NCBI GenBank assembly: GCA_043228905.1
Contig: JBHGNT010000002.1
Span: 1,178,001 to 1,242,000 of the forward strand
DNA length: 64,000 nucleotides
DNA from: Azolla caroliniana
Taxonomy: Eukaryota > Polypodiophyta
Reading direction: 5' to 3'
Part shown: piece by piece, positions 1 to 16,441 of the stretch
How positions within the stretch are numbered: position 1 is the stretch's first letter
How the letters are laid out: each line of letters opens with the position of its first letter
Position numbers and translations under genes: made by a program
Notes under the pieces: model-generated
The model's database searches: none
Told to the model about the DNA's origin: nothing
Seen by the model: only the letters and a program-made list of their open reading frames with translations

Positions 1-560
1 CCAATTGAGTAGAAGTAGAGCATGGAGATTCCATGAACCTTACAAGATAGGGTTCCAAGTTTGTTGGAAACGAAAATGCCAATGTTAACCATGAGAGGAT
101 GATCGTTCAAGCCTTGCCATGAACTTGGCCTTGTCTTGTTCACAACGAATCTCGAGCTATTGCGAAGTAGGCGTCAAGTAAGGGTATGCAGCAATTTTAC
201 AACTCTTAATCTTCTAGACATCCCAAAATGTGTTCATGTTTTAGATGACTCTTTAAACAAAACAACCTGAAATAAATAAATAAAACAAAACAAAACGAAC
301 ATAAATAAAAATAATAAAAAACTAAAAGAAAAAACTTTTTAAAAAAACTAAAAATAAATAAATAAATAAAAGAAAAGAAAAAAACAAAGATAAATATGTA
401 ACTATAAAACTAAAATAAATAAATAAATAAAAACTAAAACTAAAAAAATAAAAAATAAAAATTGAAACAACAGAAAAAATGGAAAAAACGAAAATAAATT
501 TTTTTGAGAGATAGAGGTGTATTTCTTCCTCCTTTTCTTCTTCTTCTGCAGAGAGGCAGA
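1..560. other. Intergenic flank, A-rich
   Basis: No coding exon is recognised here. Bases 265-475 are low-complexity DNA on the + strand made of AAATAA and AAAAC runs. From about 500 the sequence turns pyrimidine-rich (CTTCTT runs), which would suit the promoter or 5' leader of the NFU gene that follows. Confidence 0.5.
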
Positions 561-678
561 GCTTGAAGCTTCAGAATTCAACAATTTTAGGGTTTACATA
601 TAGACAAGTAGACAGAGTGTGTGAGAGACAAAGAGAAGCTTCAGAAGTCGACGTTTTTTACTGCTTCTTGAGAGAGAG

Positions 679-3600
679 ATGCAGAATCTGCAGATCAGGT
701 CTCTCTCATTCGATCTTCTTTCCTTCCAGGCTCGCTCTCCATTTCAGGTGCTTGGTCTTTATCTTTATTTTATTTTGAAAATTTTAATTCCAAATTTTTT
801 TTACAAAAATTTATTTCTTCTTCTTCTCTTAAGGTCTCCTTCAAGATGCAAATATTTCCTTTCCTTTTTTTCTATAATTTTTGTTTTATCGTTCTAGTAT
901 TTTGTTTTTTATCCTTCTTCTACTTCTCTCATGTTCTGTTTCTTCAGGATATAAAGTTTTGCTGTTTCTTTAATATTAGTTAAAATTTGTGATATTTGCT
1001 ATTTAGTTCTGACATTTTTATTGTGCGTATATCTAGAGATATAAAGGGTTCCTGTTTTTTCAGTTCTTTTAGTTTTGGTTTTGTTTGTGTTAAAATCAAT
1101 ATGGGAGGCTATAAAGAATAATATTCACACAGGATTTGGGAAATTTAGTCTTCTCCAACCAAGAGTCACACCAAAATGAAAATATTGCTAGTCACAAGAT
1201 TTAATTACTAATTTCTCTATCATTAGAGAGCCGGCATTGCTGTGATTGGTTAGATCAAAATCTTAAGTTGTCACTTTTGCATCTAATTGGAAAGTTGGTT
1301 ATTTCCTAGTTGAGAGAATTGGAACCCTAATTGGCTAATTTTGCTCATAACTAGAATCAGAACTGTGTGCTTAAAATAACTTTTTGTGTGACTAGGGCGT
1401 CAAGTTTGGCAACCATATATAGGTAATGTTAAAAATAAGCAATGTTATATTTTGAAATTCTAATATGTATAAGCATATTTGGGAAAATTTCCCTTGTTTT
1501 TTCATGAGAACTTTTGCAAATAGAAAACTTACTACGAAAAAAAAGAAAAATTCTTGGCTTGATAGAGGCTGTGAAACTTTTCTAATTTTGTTTCTTCCTT
1601 TGTTAGGCCTTTTCACATGGTTATATCTGTTCTAAGAATGATGTTTCCTTAAGTGGAGATGTTCACATTTTCATTCGTGACCAGGGCTCATCCACTGCCA
1701 TTCAAAATCAGTTTCCAAAATCATGGAGAGGTATGTTGATTAAGAGCATTAACATTATGGAAGAGTCCGTTGATTTATTATTACTAATAAGATTGGTTAA
1801 ACACTTTATCTGCTAAAGTTTGATTCTTCGGATTGATATGGTTCCCATATAATAATAATTGGAAAAAGAGATATTAAGAACTTTAACATTAAGGAATAAC
1901 CCATTGATTTATTATTAGTACTTGGATTGGTAGATCAATTTTGGACACTTTATGGTAGTTGTTTCAGTTCTTGGTGAATCTCTAGAAGCGTGAGTTGAAT
2001 TTTGAGTATGTATTTGGTTTTTATACCAAAGGTTAATATAATCCCCATATTCCTAAGGATCGAAGATTCAATTCTTTTGCTCCAGTTAATTCTGAGTGCG
2101 TTTAAACAGTTGAAGTATTTATTTTTCTTGAATTGCATGCAGATTTATAGCTTTTGTATTTGGAAAATTGAATGCACGTGCATCATTTTAATTTTGAGAG
2201 CGTTTAAATATTCAAAGTTCTTATTTCTCTTGTGCTACATGTGGATTCATTGCTTTTAGATTTGAAGGTCTCCCTGTTGGTTTCATTATTTTAACTATTT
2301 CTTTTCATGCCATGTCGATTTCAAGAATTAATGTTCAAAGATCTGATATTCATGTTCTCTATCTTGATTTATAGCTATAACATTCGAAGACCTGGTGTTT
2401 CTTTGCTCCATTTTAATCCGGAGTTCTTAAAACTCAAAGATTTGATGTTCTTGTGGTCCATTTTGATTGATTGATTGTGTTGGTATTCCAAAAGTTTCTT
2501 CTCTTGTGCTTCCTGTTGATTGAGAGTGTTAACATTTGGATTACTATATTCTTTCTGGTCTTGTCATCAATTTTGCTGTTTTAAGATTCAAGTTCCTGTG
2601 CTTCTATCAAAATATACAGGTTCTCGTCAAGCTTTAGCAAGTCCCGAGGCATCGACTGAAGGAACTTTAGCTTTGACAGAGGAGAATGTTGAAGCAGTGC
2701 TGGATGAAGTTCGGCCATATTTAATGTCGGACGGTGGGAATGTAGAACTGTTTGAGATCGATGGGCTTGTGGTCAAGTTAAAGCTTAAAGGAGCTTGTGG
2801 GTCTTGCCCTAGTTCAATGACGACAATGAAAATGGGCATTGAACGCAAACTGATGGAGAAGATTCCAGAAATCCTTGGTGTAGAGCAAATCGCAGATGAG
2901 GAGACTGGCCTTGAATTGACAGAAGAAAACGTCGAGAAGGTAAGCTTTGACTATTATGTGTAAAATATACGATATGCAACAGTTATATATGTATAGTTGA
3001 GTTCATAGCTGAATATAGGTTGTATAGATGCAATATTAGCATGAATTGGATAAAGTTAATTGGGAGGACTTCAATGGGAAAAAATAAATAGTGCAAGAAA
3101 AAACCTATAATGATTCAATCGTATTTTAGAAACATATAAATGTATATCTGAGTTTTTAGTCACTTAAGACCTATGAAATGTCATGTCAATTTAACAAACA
3201 TATCAAAACTTCGAAGTTTATATTGCATAACCTTAAAGATAAAAAGGAAGTCCTTGAAAAAATATAAACCATAAACATAATAGAGTTTTGAAAAACCTTT
3301 TGACCTTTCTTAATTTGCTGGCTACCCTAACCCTAGTTTTAGGCCACCCTTTTTAGTTTAGTGGACATTATGTATTGAATAAATTTGGCCTATGCCTATT
3401 TCATTATGTAGAAATTTCTAGGCATTTCTTCTTTAACCTTCTTTGAAGAAAAATCCAAATAAGAACAAGCAAAAACAAGAATTATTAGAACTATGTTTAC
3501 TTGGCATGCCAGGTTCTTTCAGAAATTAGACCATATTTGAGTGGTACGGGTGGAGGAGAAATAGACTTGGAGAAGATAGATGGTCCAGTTGTGAAGGTAA

Positions 3601-3701
3601 GAATAAGCGGTCCTGCAGCCCAAGTAATGACCGTGCGAGTTGCTGTCACACAAAAGCTCCGGGAAAAGATACCAATGATTGCTGCTGTACAATTACTATA
3701 G
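679..3701 (+). CDS. NFU: Chloroplast NifU-like iron-sulfur scaffold (NFU2/NFU3 type)
   Basis: Coding exons are 679-747, 1685-1730, 2620-2939 and 3513-3701. All junctions are GT..AG and stay in frame, giving about 207 residues. Residues 1 to about 50 are Ser/Arg/Gln-rich with few acidic residues, as in a plastid transit peptide. Residues about 57-130 form a NifU C-terminal domain with the Fe-S ligand motif CGSC at 98-101 inside GACGSCPSS. Exon 4 encodes a second NifU-like domain in which the cysteines are replaced (GPAAQVMTV). This two-domain layout with a degenerate second domain is normal for plant plastid NFU1-3. These proteins assemble and hand over [4Fe-4S] clusters in the stroma, for example to photosystem I. 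The ATG at 679 was chosen because its frame joins exactly to exon 2; the 5' end is the least certain part. An AATAAA lies near 3842. Confidence 0.9.
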
Positions 3702-3797
3702 TGTGTCATTGGGTTATCTATGTAAATAAATAGTATTTTTTACAGTGTCATATGGTCTGCAATGTATGTTGCAACTTTAAGAGGAATCTTAAAAGTC

Positions 3798-4064
3798 GGC
3801 TATCTTTTGTCTCATTTTATAATTTTCAGTGATGCTAGAACAATAAAGCTTTTCTTTTGCTGATATACTTATACATATGTTTCAATTGGCATTCAGGCCA
3901 CTATTCTGAAGAGACTAGCAACCTTGAGATACATCAAGAAAAATCTCAGTTTGTTTTTGGCTATCTTTTGTATCATTATATAATTTTCAGTGATGCTAGA
4001 ACAATAAAACTATTCTTAAGAGACTGCTAACCTTGAGATACATCAAGAAAAATCTCAGTTTGTA
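3798..4064. repeat. Tandem duplication in NFU 3' flank
   Basis: Two imperfect head-to-tail copies start at 3798 and 3959. Both open with CTATCTTTTGT.TCATT and carry TTTTCAGTGATGCTAGAACAATAAA, then AACCTTGAGATACATCAAG. The second copy has lost about 50 bp internally. The duplication copies the AATAAA, giving a second possible polyadenylation site. Confidence 0.85.
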
Positions 4065-5314
4065 TTTCTTAGAGAAAACTGTTTCGTGTTGTAACTTACA
4101 AAATGATCTTAAAATGATGCCATCGTTTATATCAATTTATTGTGTTTTCAGCACTTGTATCTATGACTTGAAGCACAAATAAAAGAGTTGGAAGGTATAT
4201 TATTGTATCTGTTTATTATGCAATTCAATTTTCTTTCTTTCCAGTCTTCTGAATTATTTTCCATTGAGGTAGGCTTAGAGTTATATGGCCATGATAAAAC
4301 AGCCTAGATTTGTGAGCAAATGATAGGGGGTAGGAACCCTCTAAATTGGTGATACAAATACATAAAAGGTAAATGCTAGTGATTTGGTGATACACTTACA
4401 TAAAAGTACATGGCATGAAATTCCCTTCTCTTAGGTAACGGAGATTCCATCTAAATGGAAAGTAATTTGATCATGTGCGTTCATTTGGAACAAAGAAAAG
4501 TCTAAATAGTGATGGAATTGGGTCTTAACCATTATTTATGCTTGTGGGTGGAACACTGTTAGAAATTCTTACAGTATCTTGCTCGGTTTCTAACGCTAGA
4601 AGTGGTTAAGTTCAAGATGAACTAAATAGAATCAAAGAACTTAGAGAATGCTATATATATATATATATATATATATAATACATACATGCATATAGTATGT
4701 TTACACACACCCACACACACATCTATATGTATACACATCCATCCATCCACACTTACTTACATAGTTGCATACTTACATACATACATATATAGATTGTTAT
4801 TGTATGTATTATTGCTGGTTACAATGCACAAGTAATTTTTTATTGGATGGAACACGAAAGAGATTTTGGAAGCTCAAAACCTCCAATAGGCATCATGGTA
4901 TACACCTTTGTGCGTTCGCCATTCACCAAAGCATTACGCATGTCTGGTGGGAAGCATATCTATTCTAGAACCCATAGTACGTAAACCAGAAGGAGATCGA
5001 GTGGCAATAGGGTGATTTTTGTGTGCTTGATTTATTACGGATGTAGATGAAGCCTGAAGGCATCCTAAAGTATCTTGATTAGGTTATTCATGATGGCACA
5101 AGTTTGGGCTTAAATTCAATGGCAAAACATTGTCTCTTACATACATAGATGCATACATAGATATTATACAGACATACTGTATACATACATACATACATAC
5201 ATATTATGCAGACATACTGTATACATACTGTATGCATACCAAATATATATATATATATATATATATAATAAGAAGACATACATAGATGAAGAACAGAGGA
5301 GGGAGAGAGGTAGG
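4065..5314. other. Intergenic DNA with microsatellites
   Basis: No gene is seen. It holds an (AT)n run at 4652-4677, CATA/CACA-rich repeats at 4680-4800, an ACATAC/ACATACTGT tandem array at about 5135-5240, and a second (AT)n at 5243-5266 just upstream of the next gene. Open frames crossing this region read only these repeats. Confidence 0.7.
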
Positions 5315-7282
5315 ATGGGGAAGGGACCCCTTCTTTGCTTGGCTGATTTGATGGAGGATCTCGCAGAGGAAGGGAGAGATAGAGAGGAGCCACTGTTAGC
5401 CGTTTCTTCAACCCCTCATGACCAACTGTCATCTGTTTCAATTGCAGGTATTTTCTTCCTCTTCCACTTCCTCTCCCTCTCTCTGTTTCCCCTTTCCCCG
5501 CTTGAAAATGCTTCTTTATTTGTAATTTTCTGATATTGTAGAATGGTGTTTTGTTTCTAAATGGTGATAGAGCGAGAGAGGATTCACTAAATCCGTCCAA
5601 GTTTGAAATGGCTGTGTCAACTGTTTGGAGAGCGTGAATTCATTCGTTCCACACACCAATGTGGCATGTAATTTAGGAGAAGGGATATATTGTGTAACAA
5701 AGATGTATGAAAGTCAGGATTTGAACACACAACCTCCTGTTGATGGCCTAATAGCTTATCAGTAGGGTAAGCTCATTGAGAGAGAGAGAGAGAGGATCTA
5801 ACTTCCATTGCTGGGGTGTAAGCCATCAACACAACATCAAGAAAGAAAGAAATGAAGGGATATGTTAATGTCTACTAAAGGCCGAAATCCGCCTATGAGA
5901 CAAAACATTATTCAAAATCGAGTGACTTCAGGTTATCCATAATGAAACAAAGTTAAAAGCACTAGTTGTTCTAAAGATACATGATAATATCTTGATTCTG
6001 AGGTGGCTTTACACTCAGGAATGATTATCAAGAGAGATTAACAGTCTTAAAAGTGGCAAAAATGATCTATGAGATCCACAATGCCATAAAATCATGATAC
6101 CATATGATACGTCATCAAGGCTCGGACATGTGAACCATAAACCATAAAATCATCTACTGAAAAAAAGAAAAAGCTTAACGAGGCTATCAAAGAGATGTGA
6201 AAACAGAGCTTGCAAATACACAGCTCAGACCATGAGAGAGTGTATGTCCATGTAACATCATCTAACTAGAAAGCCTTCTTCGCCAATGTCTGAAAATGGT
6301 CTCTATAGATTGCCATTTTTGTTCCCTGGGGTTTCATCTGATTAATCTCAAACTTTGAGGTTTCCAATCTAATAAGACATTGCCTAATCACTATGTTTCT
6401 CTGACGACAGGTAAATGAGTAAGAGGATGTTTTTAACCATATATATTGTTTCAATTCCTTCTCCTGTGATGGAGTGTTTGTATGATTTTACAGCAATACA
6501 ATAATTCTATTTCTTTGGCAGCAAGAGACGACTTAATGTTTTAGGATAGTGTAATGCGTTGCATATTAAAACTTCATATTATACAATCCTAAGTTCCATT
6601 GCGTGATGGACACCTTGTTGATTTACTTTTTGTTTCATTAAAGATATGGAACTAGGGCATATTTATTATATTTGTCTTATTAGTGTCAATATGATTTCAG
6701 GTTCATTTCCTACCACTGAAAACTTGGAAGAAGCCTTTGAGGTGAGATTAATAGTTTTTTGGGAGGGATTGCAGTTATAGTTTTCAGATTCTACAGGATA
6801 ATAAAGCAATCCCTGTGCATTTTTATTTGTTGGAGCACAAGCATTCACTACATCTAATTATATATGAGCACGTGGGGGATGAGGCTAACACTTCACAGCT
6901 TTTCATGTTGCAATTTAAGTCCATTTTGATTTAATTTAGATTAAATGATTCATATAGAGGACATACATGGAGTTGGACTTGGCATTGAAGACTTCAGGTC
7001 ACTCTTGGACTCGTTTAACACAAGAAGTAAGCACCCTAAGTTGTGAAAACTAGTTTTCAATCATTACAATTGTTTTTCACTTTAACTCTTTTGATTCGGT
7101 TTTTTATGTGAACATAGCTGTACACAGCCCTTACATTGGCGAGTCAAGTTGTAACAAAAGTAAACTCAAATCTCAAAGTCTTAGCAGAAAGGATTATTGG
7201 CCTAAAGCTAGTTTTAGAACGAAGTGATTCAGTTACTGCAAATCTTCAAGATGTTCTTCAATCAACTGGTGGAAAAAATTGA
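5315..7282 (+). CDS. Small helical protein of unknown function
   Basis: Four exons join in frame with consensus splice sites: 5315-5447, 6701-6741, 6958-7026 and 7118-7282. They encode about 135 residues. The N-terminal 45 residues are acidic and polar (LMEDLAEEGRDREEP). The remainder looks like amphipathic helices, ending in a long helix with heptad-like spacing (LTLASQVVTKVNSNLKVLAE, then LKLVLERSDSVTANLQDVL). There is no signal peptide, membrane segment or metal motif. I do not recognise the family; length and character resemble small coiled-coil subunits of larger complexes, but that is only an impression. The model rests on four exons agreeing in phase, so a real gene is likely. It converges on the ribose-5-phosphate isomerase gene. 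Confidence 0.65.
5701..5786 (-). mobile_element. tRNA-related SINE-like remnant
   Basis: Read on the - strand this holds GTTCAAATCC, a good Pol III B-box, preceded by a tRNA-like stretch with TGAGCTTACCC. It lies in intron 1 of the small helical protein gene and ends in a GA-rich run. No cloverleaf or intact tRNA can be drawn, so a SINE fragment is the better reading. Confidence 0.35.
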
Positions 7283-7440
7283 AATATCTGGTTTCTCAGA
7301 TTTGAATATACCGACAACACTACCTATAACACAAGATATAGTTAATGGGACACACACTGCTCAAATTCAGCCTCTTGTAAATGTTAACATATATTTCTTT
7401 TCTCTATGGTTTCTCTATGGTCCATGTTTTTGCAAGAGAT

Positions 7441-7880
7441 ACGTGGTTGACTATTAAGAATCATGGTACAAAAGGTAGAAATTAGTGATATCCTCCAATC
7501 TTTTTTATCATCTCAGTCTCTTGTGACAGCATATTCTGCCCATTTAAATCTCAATAGATCGTGCTTTATGTGGTTGGCTATATATTATTAAGAATCCTGC
7601 TACAATGGGGCCTAAAAATAGTAGAAATTACTGATATCCTCCAAGCTTTGATATCAGCTCGGTCTCTTGTGACAGCAATTTGCTGGCCATTTAAAAGTTA
7701 TATGGATGTTAACTTAATGGATCGAACAAAATGTGGTTGGCAATATATTATTAAGAATCATGGTACAAAAGGGCCTAAATAGTAGAAATTCTGATAGATG
7801 TCCTCCAAGCTTCCTTATCATCTTGGTCTCGTGACAGCAATATTCTGCCCATTTAAAAGTTTGATGGATGTCAACTTAAA
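7441..7880. repeat. Three-copy tandem repeat, about 150 bp unit
   Basis: Three degenerate copies follow the stop codon of the small helical protein gene. Each holds TTAAGAATC.TGGTACAA, then GTAGAAATT, CTGATATCCTCCAA, TCTTGTGACAGCA and CTGCCCATTTAAA. Copies two and three are the most alike. No coding function is seen. Confidence 0.8.
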
Positions 7881-8239
7881 AGTTCATATACTTTCATAGA
7901 TACTTATTATCCATGCACATATTGCCAACATTTACCTTTAACGAAGAGATTATTTGGTCAACATATTGTATGCCATCTCCTTGCACTATATGATTATGAG
8001 GGCAACAGCTGGATGACCTATGAGGATCCATTACTGGTCAGAAAGTAATGTGTACTTAATTGCTAACTCTCTTCTGTAACCCCAAGCTTTTGGAAATTTT
8101 GAATACTTGATTGATGGCGTCTATAGTTTATGATTTTGCAGTTACAGGAAGTTTTGGTGTACAAATATATAATGCCTTTGATCTTTTCATGTTGCAACAA
8201 AATGTGTCTTTGTGCAGATATTGAACTTGAATTGGAATA

Positions 8240-8545
8240 GGCTTACAATGGAATAATATTACTATTGGAAGGCATAATTTCCATGTACTGGTAGGACCAT
8301 CATGTATGATATTGTGTGGTTTGTAGTTACTCAATAAAACAGAAAGGTTTACATTATATGAACGGAATTTTTTACTGAAATTATTCTTCGAATCATTATT
8401 TTAACAGGCTTACAGTGACTTGTCTCATTATAACGGTAGGGTCATCATTATACCATTGAATGACTTGTAGTCACTTCATACAACACTTGAGTGTTACTTG
8501 ACTGGAATTTGCTTTACTGGAATTATTCTTTGAATCAGTTTAACA
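8240..8545. repeat. Diverged tandem duplication, about 150 bp
   Basis: Two copies begin at about 8240 and 8408. They share AGGCTTACA.TG, GGTAGG.(T)CATCAT, TTGTAGTTACT/TTGTAGTCACT and ACTG(G)AATTATTCTT.GAATCA. The block separates two converging genes. Confidence 0.65.
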
Positions 8546-8866
8546 AATCAACACTGACATGATGCAAACCATATTTTAAAATATGTTATGATTCAGAGAT
8601 ATTAAATATCAAAAATTAAACCTTAAATCTTTAAGCAATGGAAATTGGGATATACACATGGCATGATGACTGCAAATGTAATAACGCAATGATTGGATGT
8701 AATCATTATTACAGCAATGCACAGAATATTATTCTGACGGGTTGAACTTAAAGAAAAGACCTCATGGAAGGCCATATACAATTGTTGTACACAATTTGGA
8801 GATTATTCTCACTAGCACAAAAATGGGTGGCCACTTCTTCTAAACAAAGCCAGTCCTTTTTCTCCC

Positions 8867-12253
<3,387 letters not shown>

Positions 12254-12315
12254 AGCTTAGAGATCTTAATTACTCTGTTTTTCCTCCTTTCTTTTTCTAT
12301 TCTATTCTTTTCTTG

Positions 12316-12327
12316 GGCTATATAGCC
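12316..12327 (-). promoter_or_regulatory. Probable TATA box of RPI
   Basis: The perfect palindrome GGCTATATAGCC holds a TATA core on the - strand about 65 bases upstream of the RPI start codon, a normal plant spacing that allows a short leader. Confidence 0.55.
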
Positions 12328-12498
12328 TTAGGTGTCCCACATACGTACATACATAATAATACACACACAATATACATATATATACATAATAATATAATGT
12401 AGTAGTAATAGTGGTGATGATGATGATATGTATGTGTGTGTAAGAAGTTATCTCATATTATATATGGGAGTGTGCTTGTTGCTAGTTGAGTGAAGATA

Positions 12499-12541
<43 letters not shown>

Positions 12542-12714
12542 CTTCTATTTTGCTAAGCTCATACTAAACATGCCAAAAAAATGAATGTGTATGTGAGCTT
12601 CAATGCTTAAGTTGCCTCCGTTGAACAGACAGAGATGGGCTGAAGTCTTTGGTATCACCCTCGTTGATCAAATGTCATCCCTTGCAACCGGAATTACCAT
12701 ACCAAAAGTGGTGG

Positions 12715-12754
<40 letters not shown>

Positions 12755-13531
12755 GATTGCGGTCAATGATTGAGGGGCTTATACCCATGGCAAGGATCAA
12801 ACTTGGGTTCTCTCCATTTTATGAATCAGAACTTTCCTCTGCTTCACACATGCCATATCATGATTTCCACCCCCGTCGAACTTATAGATCCTCCTAGATG
12901 TACCACGAAAGGTGGTCATAGATTAGGGGGTGAGCTTGCCTTTAATAGATGTCAGCTTATATATTATTGTTTTGAGAGTAATCAATTCATACTTGCTTGT
13001 CTTGCCAACAAAAGGGTAGACGATGATTTGTTCATCGCACATTAACTGCGAGGTGATTCTGATGAAGAACATTGAGCAAAAAGTAGCTTTTAGCAAGAAC
13101 ACCAAAAGATGCGTGACATCTTTGGCATTGATATTAAGGACTAGAACCACATTAATTATCATTAAGCATGACATAACTACCCGTTAGTGCTAATTGGTAG
13201 TTAAGCATCATGAATATATTCTCTTACCAAGACTTTCTAGTCCAAAGAATATGGAAACCATTTAAGAGTTTCAATTGTACCACAGAAAAGTTTTCATAAA
13301 ATCTCTTTGATAATCATTCAAACACTAAAAAACTCCAAATCTATGGAAAAGTGAACTTCTCTCATTTGTGAAGGTAACTCAAAAAAACTCAACTATATCC
13401 ATCACCTAGAGTCACAAACATCAACCTTCTCGAGGATAAGTGATTCCCTCCCATTGTGTAGAGGTAGCTTATAAAAACTAAATAGCAACCATCATGTGGA
13501 GCTATAAACAAGTTCAATGGTAGTAGTGAGT
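12328..13531. other. Intergenic DNA with microsatellites and SINE-like trace
   Basis: It contains a (GT)20 run at 12501-12540 and a (GA)n run at 12720-12752. Bases about 12775-12870, read on the - strand, resemble the repeat at 30650-30800 (GAACCCAAGTTTGATCCTTG beside CCATGGG). No gene is recognised from 12870 to 13531. Confidence 0.5.
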
Positions 13532-16143
13532 GTTGAAAGCGGCCATCTTATGCGGAACAATCTCAACACTCTTCTGATGGAAGATCTTCAACAAGTGTAC
13601 AAAGAAAACATATTGATAAGAATGAGCAACTAGATCATAAGACAAGATCAACGATGGAACAAGGAGAAGAGAAATAGTGAAGGCACAAGACAAGATGTAA
13701 TTGTATTATTCAAAAACATAATTACAAAACAAATGGCGGCAACAACCCCATAAACTAGGTTACAAAGCCTGTTATATACTAACTAGGCTACAACAATTGC
13801 TCTCAAACTATCGATGTTGATTGTCTGAAACCATCTTGAGTGTCTGACGCAATCAGACTGATTCTTCATTACGCCCATCTAGTGTCGAAGGCATCAGAAT
13901 CGATCCGCCAAAAGGCATTTGGTCATCCTATCTACAACATTGTCGGTTGTAGGTATTTTCTCAAGGTTGATTTTCCCTAAAACGACATAGTCCCGAACAA
14001 AGTGATTTGTCACATCGATGTGCTTTGAGGCGTTGTGCTAAACCTGATTTTTCGATAGAGCGAACACACCCTAACTGTCATTGTAGACAACTAGAGTTGA
14101 GTCGGATTCAACTTGTCGAAACATGCAAGATAGCCGACCGAGCCCTAATTCCTCTTTTGCCGCATTAGATGTGGTTGTGTATTTGGCCTCGGTCCTTGAT
14201 GTAGCAATATACTCCTGAAGTTTCAACTTCCATGAAATTGCTCCATTGCCGAATTTAAAGCAATATCCGGTTGTCGACTTTCGGTTGTCCATGCAACCGG
14301 CAAAGTCCGAGTCAGTGTAGCCGACTACGTGTGAAGTGTTGTTTGGGTCGAATAGGATGCCATAGTCTTTTGTGACCACCAAATATCTAAACACATGCTT
14401 TATTGTGTTCCAATGCGATCGGTTGGGATTGTGCATAAATTTGTTTCCGACACCAACAACGTGAGCAATGTCAAGTCGTGTCACGACCATCACGTACATA
14501 AATGAGCTAACTGTCGATGCATACGGTATTGACTTCATAACTTCTCCCTCTGGACTGGATATCGGGTAGTCTTGTTGAGATAGCCGAAGATTAATGGTTA
14601 GTAGGGTCGAAGTAGATTTGGTTGATTGCATGTTGAAGTGTTCTAAGACATGTCTAATATGGGCCGCTTGAGACAGGAACAATTGTCGTCAAGTTCGAAG
14701 TCGACTTATCTTCATCCCTAAAATGTGTCTTGCAAGACTAAGGTCCTTCATGGCAAACTTCAACCGTTATTGCCGAACGAGTTCGGCTAGGTCTCCGGCA
14801 TGTCAACCGGAGAGTAGCGTGTCGTCCATGTAGATGATGAGGAAGATGGGAAACCCATCTTGAGTTGTTTTGGTGAAGACGTTGATTGATTGGATAAAGT
14901 TGTCGAACTTCTTGTACCATTGTCTTGTTGCCTGTTTTAGGCCATATAACCACTTCTTAAGTCAGTAGACTAGATGTTCCTGGCCAGATGCCACAAAGCC
15001 TTTCAACTACTCCATATAAATTTCCTCCTCTAGGTCACTATGAAGGAATGTCGTATTTACAACTACATGGATCAACTCCAAGTCCTCAGCTGCCACGACA
15101 TCGAGCATGAAGCGAAGGGTCGTCATTTTCACCACTAGTGAGAAGATCTCGTCGAAGTTGACGCCATATTCCTGTCAGAAATCCTTTGCTACTAATCTGG
15201 CCTTGAATTTTGGGTTGGTCGAATATGACGTCTCTTTTAATTTGTAGACCCACTTGTAGGGAAGAGCACGTCAATTTTTCGGTAGTTCAACCAAGTCCCA
15301 AGTCTTGTTTGTCCGAATGGAGTTCATTTCTGACTCCATTACTAGATGGCCTGTGGCCAAATCGGTTGATGTCGATGCTTCTTTGTATGACGTCGGTTCG
15401 CCAGTGTCCGCGAAGAAGACTCTGGGAGAGTACCTCTCTGGGGGCTACAACCATCTCGGATCTTCAAGGTATGGCTCAACTAGTCGCATCAGGTGTTTGA
15501 GTCGGATGGTCCAAAGCCAAATCGTTCGGTTGTGCTAAGTTGGTCAGTGCCGAGTCTGTGCTAGAGGATTCGACTACCCATGAAGCCGACCTCGTGTTAT
15601 GGGTTGGGTCATCATGAAGGGTCTTCACTTCGGAAAAGGTTACCCTTCAGACTTCAATAGGCCTTTTGACCGACTTATGCATAGCCGACTCATTGAACAC
15701 TACATCCGAACTTCGGACGATCTGTCTGTGCTCAAGGGCCCAGTGTTGGTACCCAATCTCGTCGTCTGGTCCGTAACCGAGTAAAAGGCATTTCGTGGAC
15801 CTTGGTTCAATTTTATGGCGGTCGTCTTTCGGTATAAGGGCGTACGCCTCGCATTCGAAAATCCTCAGCTTGTCATAATTCTGCTTGTTGCCGGTCCATA
15901 ATTCCTAAGATATTCTAAGTCATTGAGGCCTACTCGGCGACATATTGATTATGTGTACTGTCGTAAGTAAGGTATCCACCCATAAGCCATCCGACAATTT
16001 GGAGTGTTGGAGCTTGGATACTATCCTTTCTTGAATTGTCTTATTCATCTGCCCAGGAATTCAATTCCATCTGTTCTTGAAACTAGTTTCCTCAAACCAA
16101 GTTTCCTTAAAAGAGATAATCCTCAAAATGGGGATTGTAAAAA
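13532..16143 (-). mobile_element. Decayed Ty1/copia retrotransposon, copy 1
   Basis: The left edge starts TGTTGAAAGCGG and resembles the LTR of copy 2, so it is probably a shortened 3' LTR (about 13532-13800). Internal DNA on the - strand then shows RNase H, reverse transcriptase with an IIYMDD motif near 14822-14845, and a degraded stretch to about 16000 that should lie between RT and integrase. Many stops and frameshifts break it, so it cannot encode working proteins. No 5' LTR is found; the right side is cut off by, or joined to, copy 2. Confidence 0.85.
14071..14950 (-). pseudogene. Copia reverse transcriptase / RNase H remnant
   Basis: The longest open stretch (14071-14682, about 200 codons) covers the end of RT and the RNase H domain. 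It shows FMYVMVVTRLDIAH, then GYTDSDFAGCMDNRKSTTGY and SRTEAKYT. The FLIIYMDD catalytic box of RT is upstream in another frame (around 14820-14850), so at least one frameshift separates them. Family features are clear; the gene is dead. Confidence 0.85.
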
Positions 16144-16441
16144 TGTTGGGGACAAGGTCGTCAATGCGGAAGTGCAAGCTGCATTCATGATGACGAAGAA
16201 CCTGTGTATGCGCATAAGCAAGATAGACAGAGAGAGAGAGAGATAGGCACAAAGAAAATGAAATATTCCAATAGCAACAGTTACAAAGAATGACAACCAA
16301 CCTTTACTAAAGGTTACAAAGTCACTTTATATAGTGACTAGCCTAGGGCAACTGCCCTTTATGCTATTTACAGAAATAGCCCAAACTTGGGTTGTCCAAA
16401 GGGATAGTGTGAATACGGCCATTATACACTCGTATTCGACA
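16144..16441 (-). repeat. 3' LTR of copia copy 2 with polypurine tract
   Basis: On the + strand it runs from TGTTGGGGAC to CGTATTCGACA, so it has TG..CA ends. Immediately to the right, the - strand reads ATGGGGGAG, a polypurine tract in the expected place. A TATA-like ACTATATAA lies inside on the - strand (about 16324-16332). Confidence 0.7.

Noticed and set aside
3513-3701. Loss of the CXXC cysteines in the second NFU domain as a sign of decay
   Set aside because: A cysteine-less second domain is normal in plant plastid NFU1-3 proteins, and the sequence is otherwise well conserved.
5088-5600. 170-codon open frame on the - strand over the microsatellites
   Set aside because: Much of it is translated ACATAC and AT repeats plus the reverse of exon 1 of the small helical protein gene.
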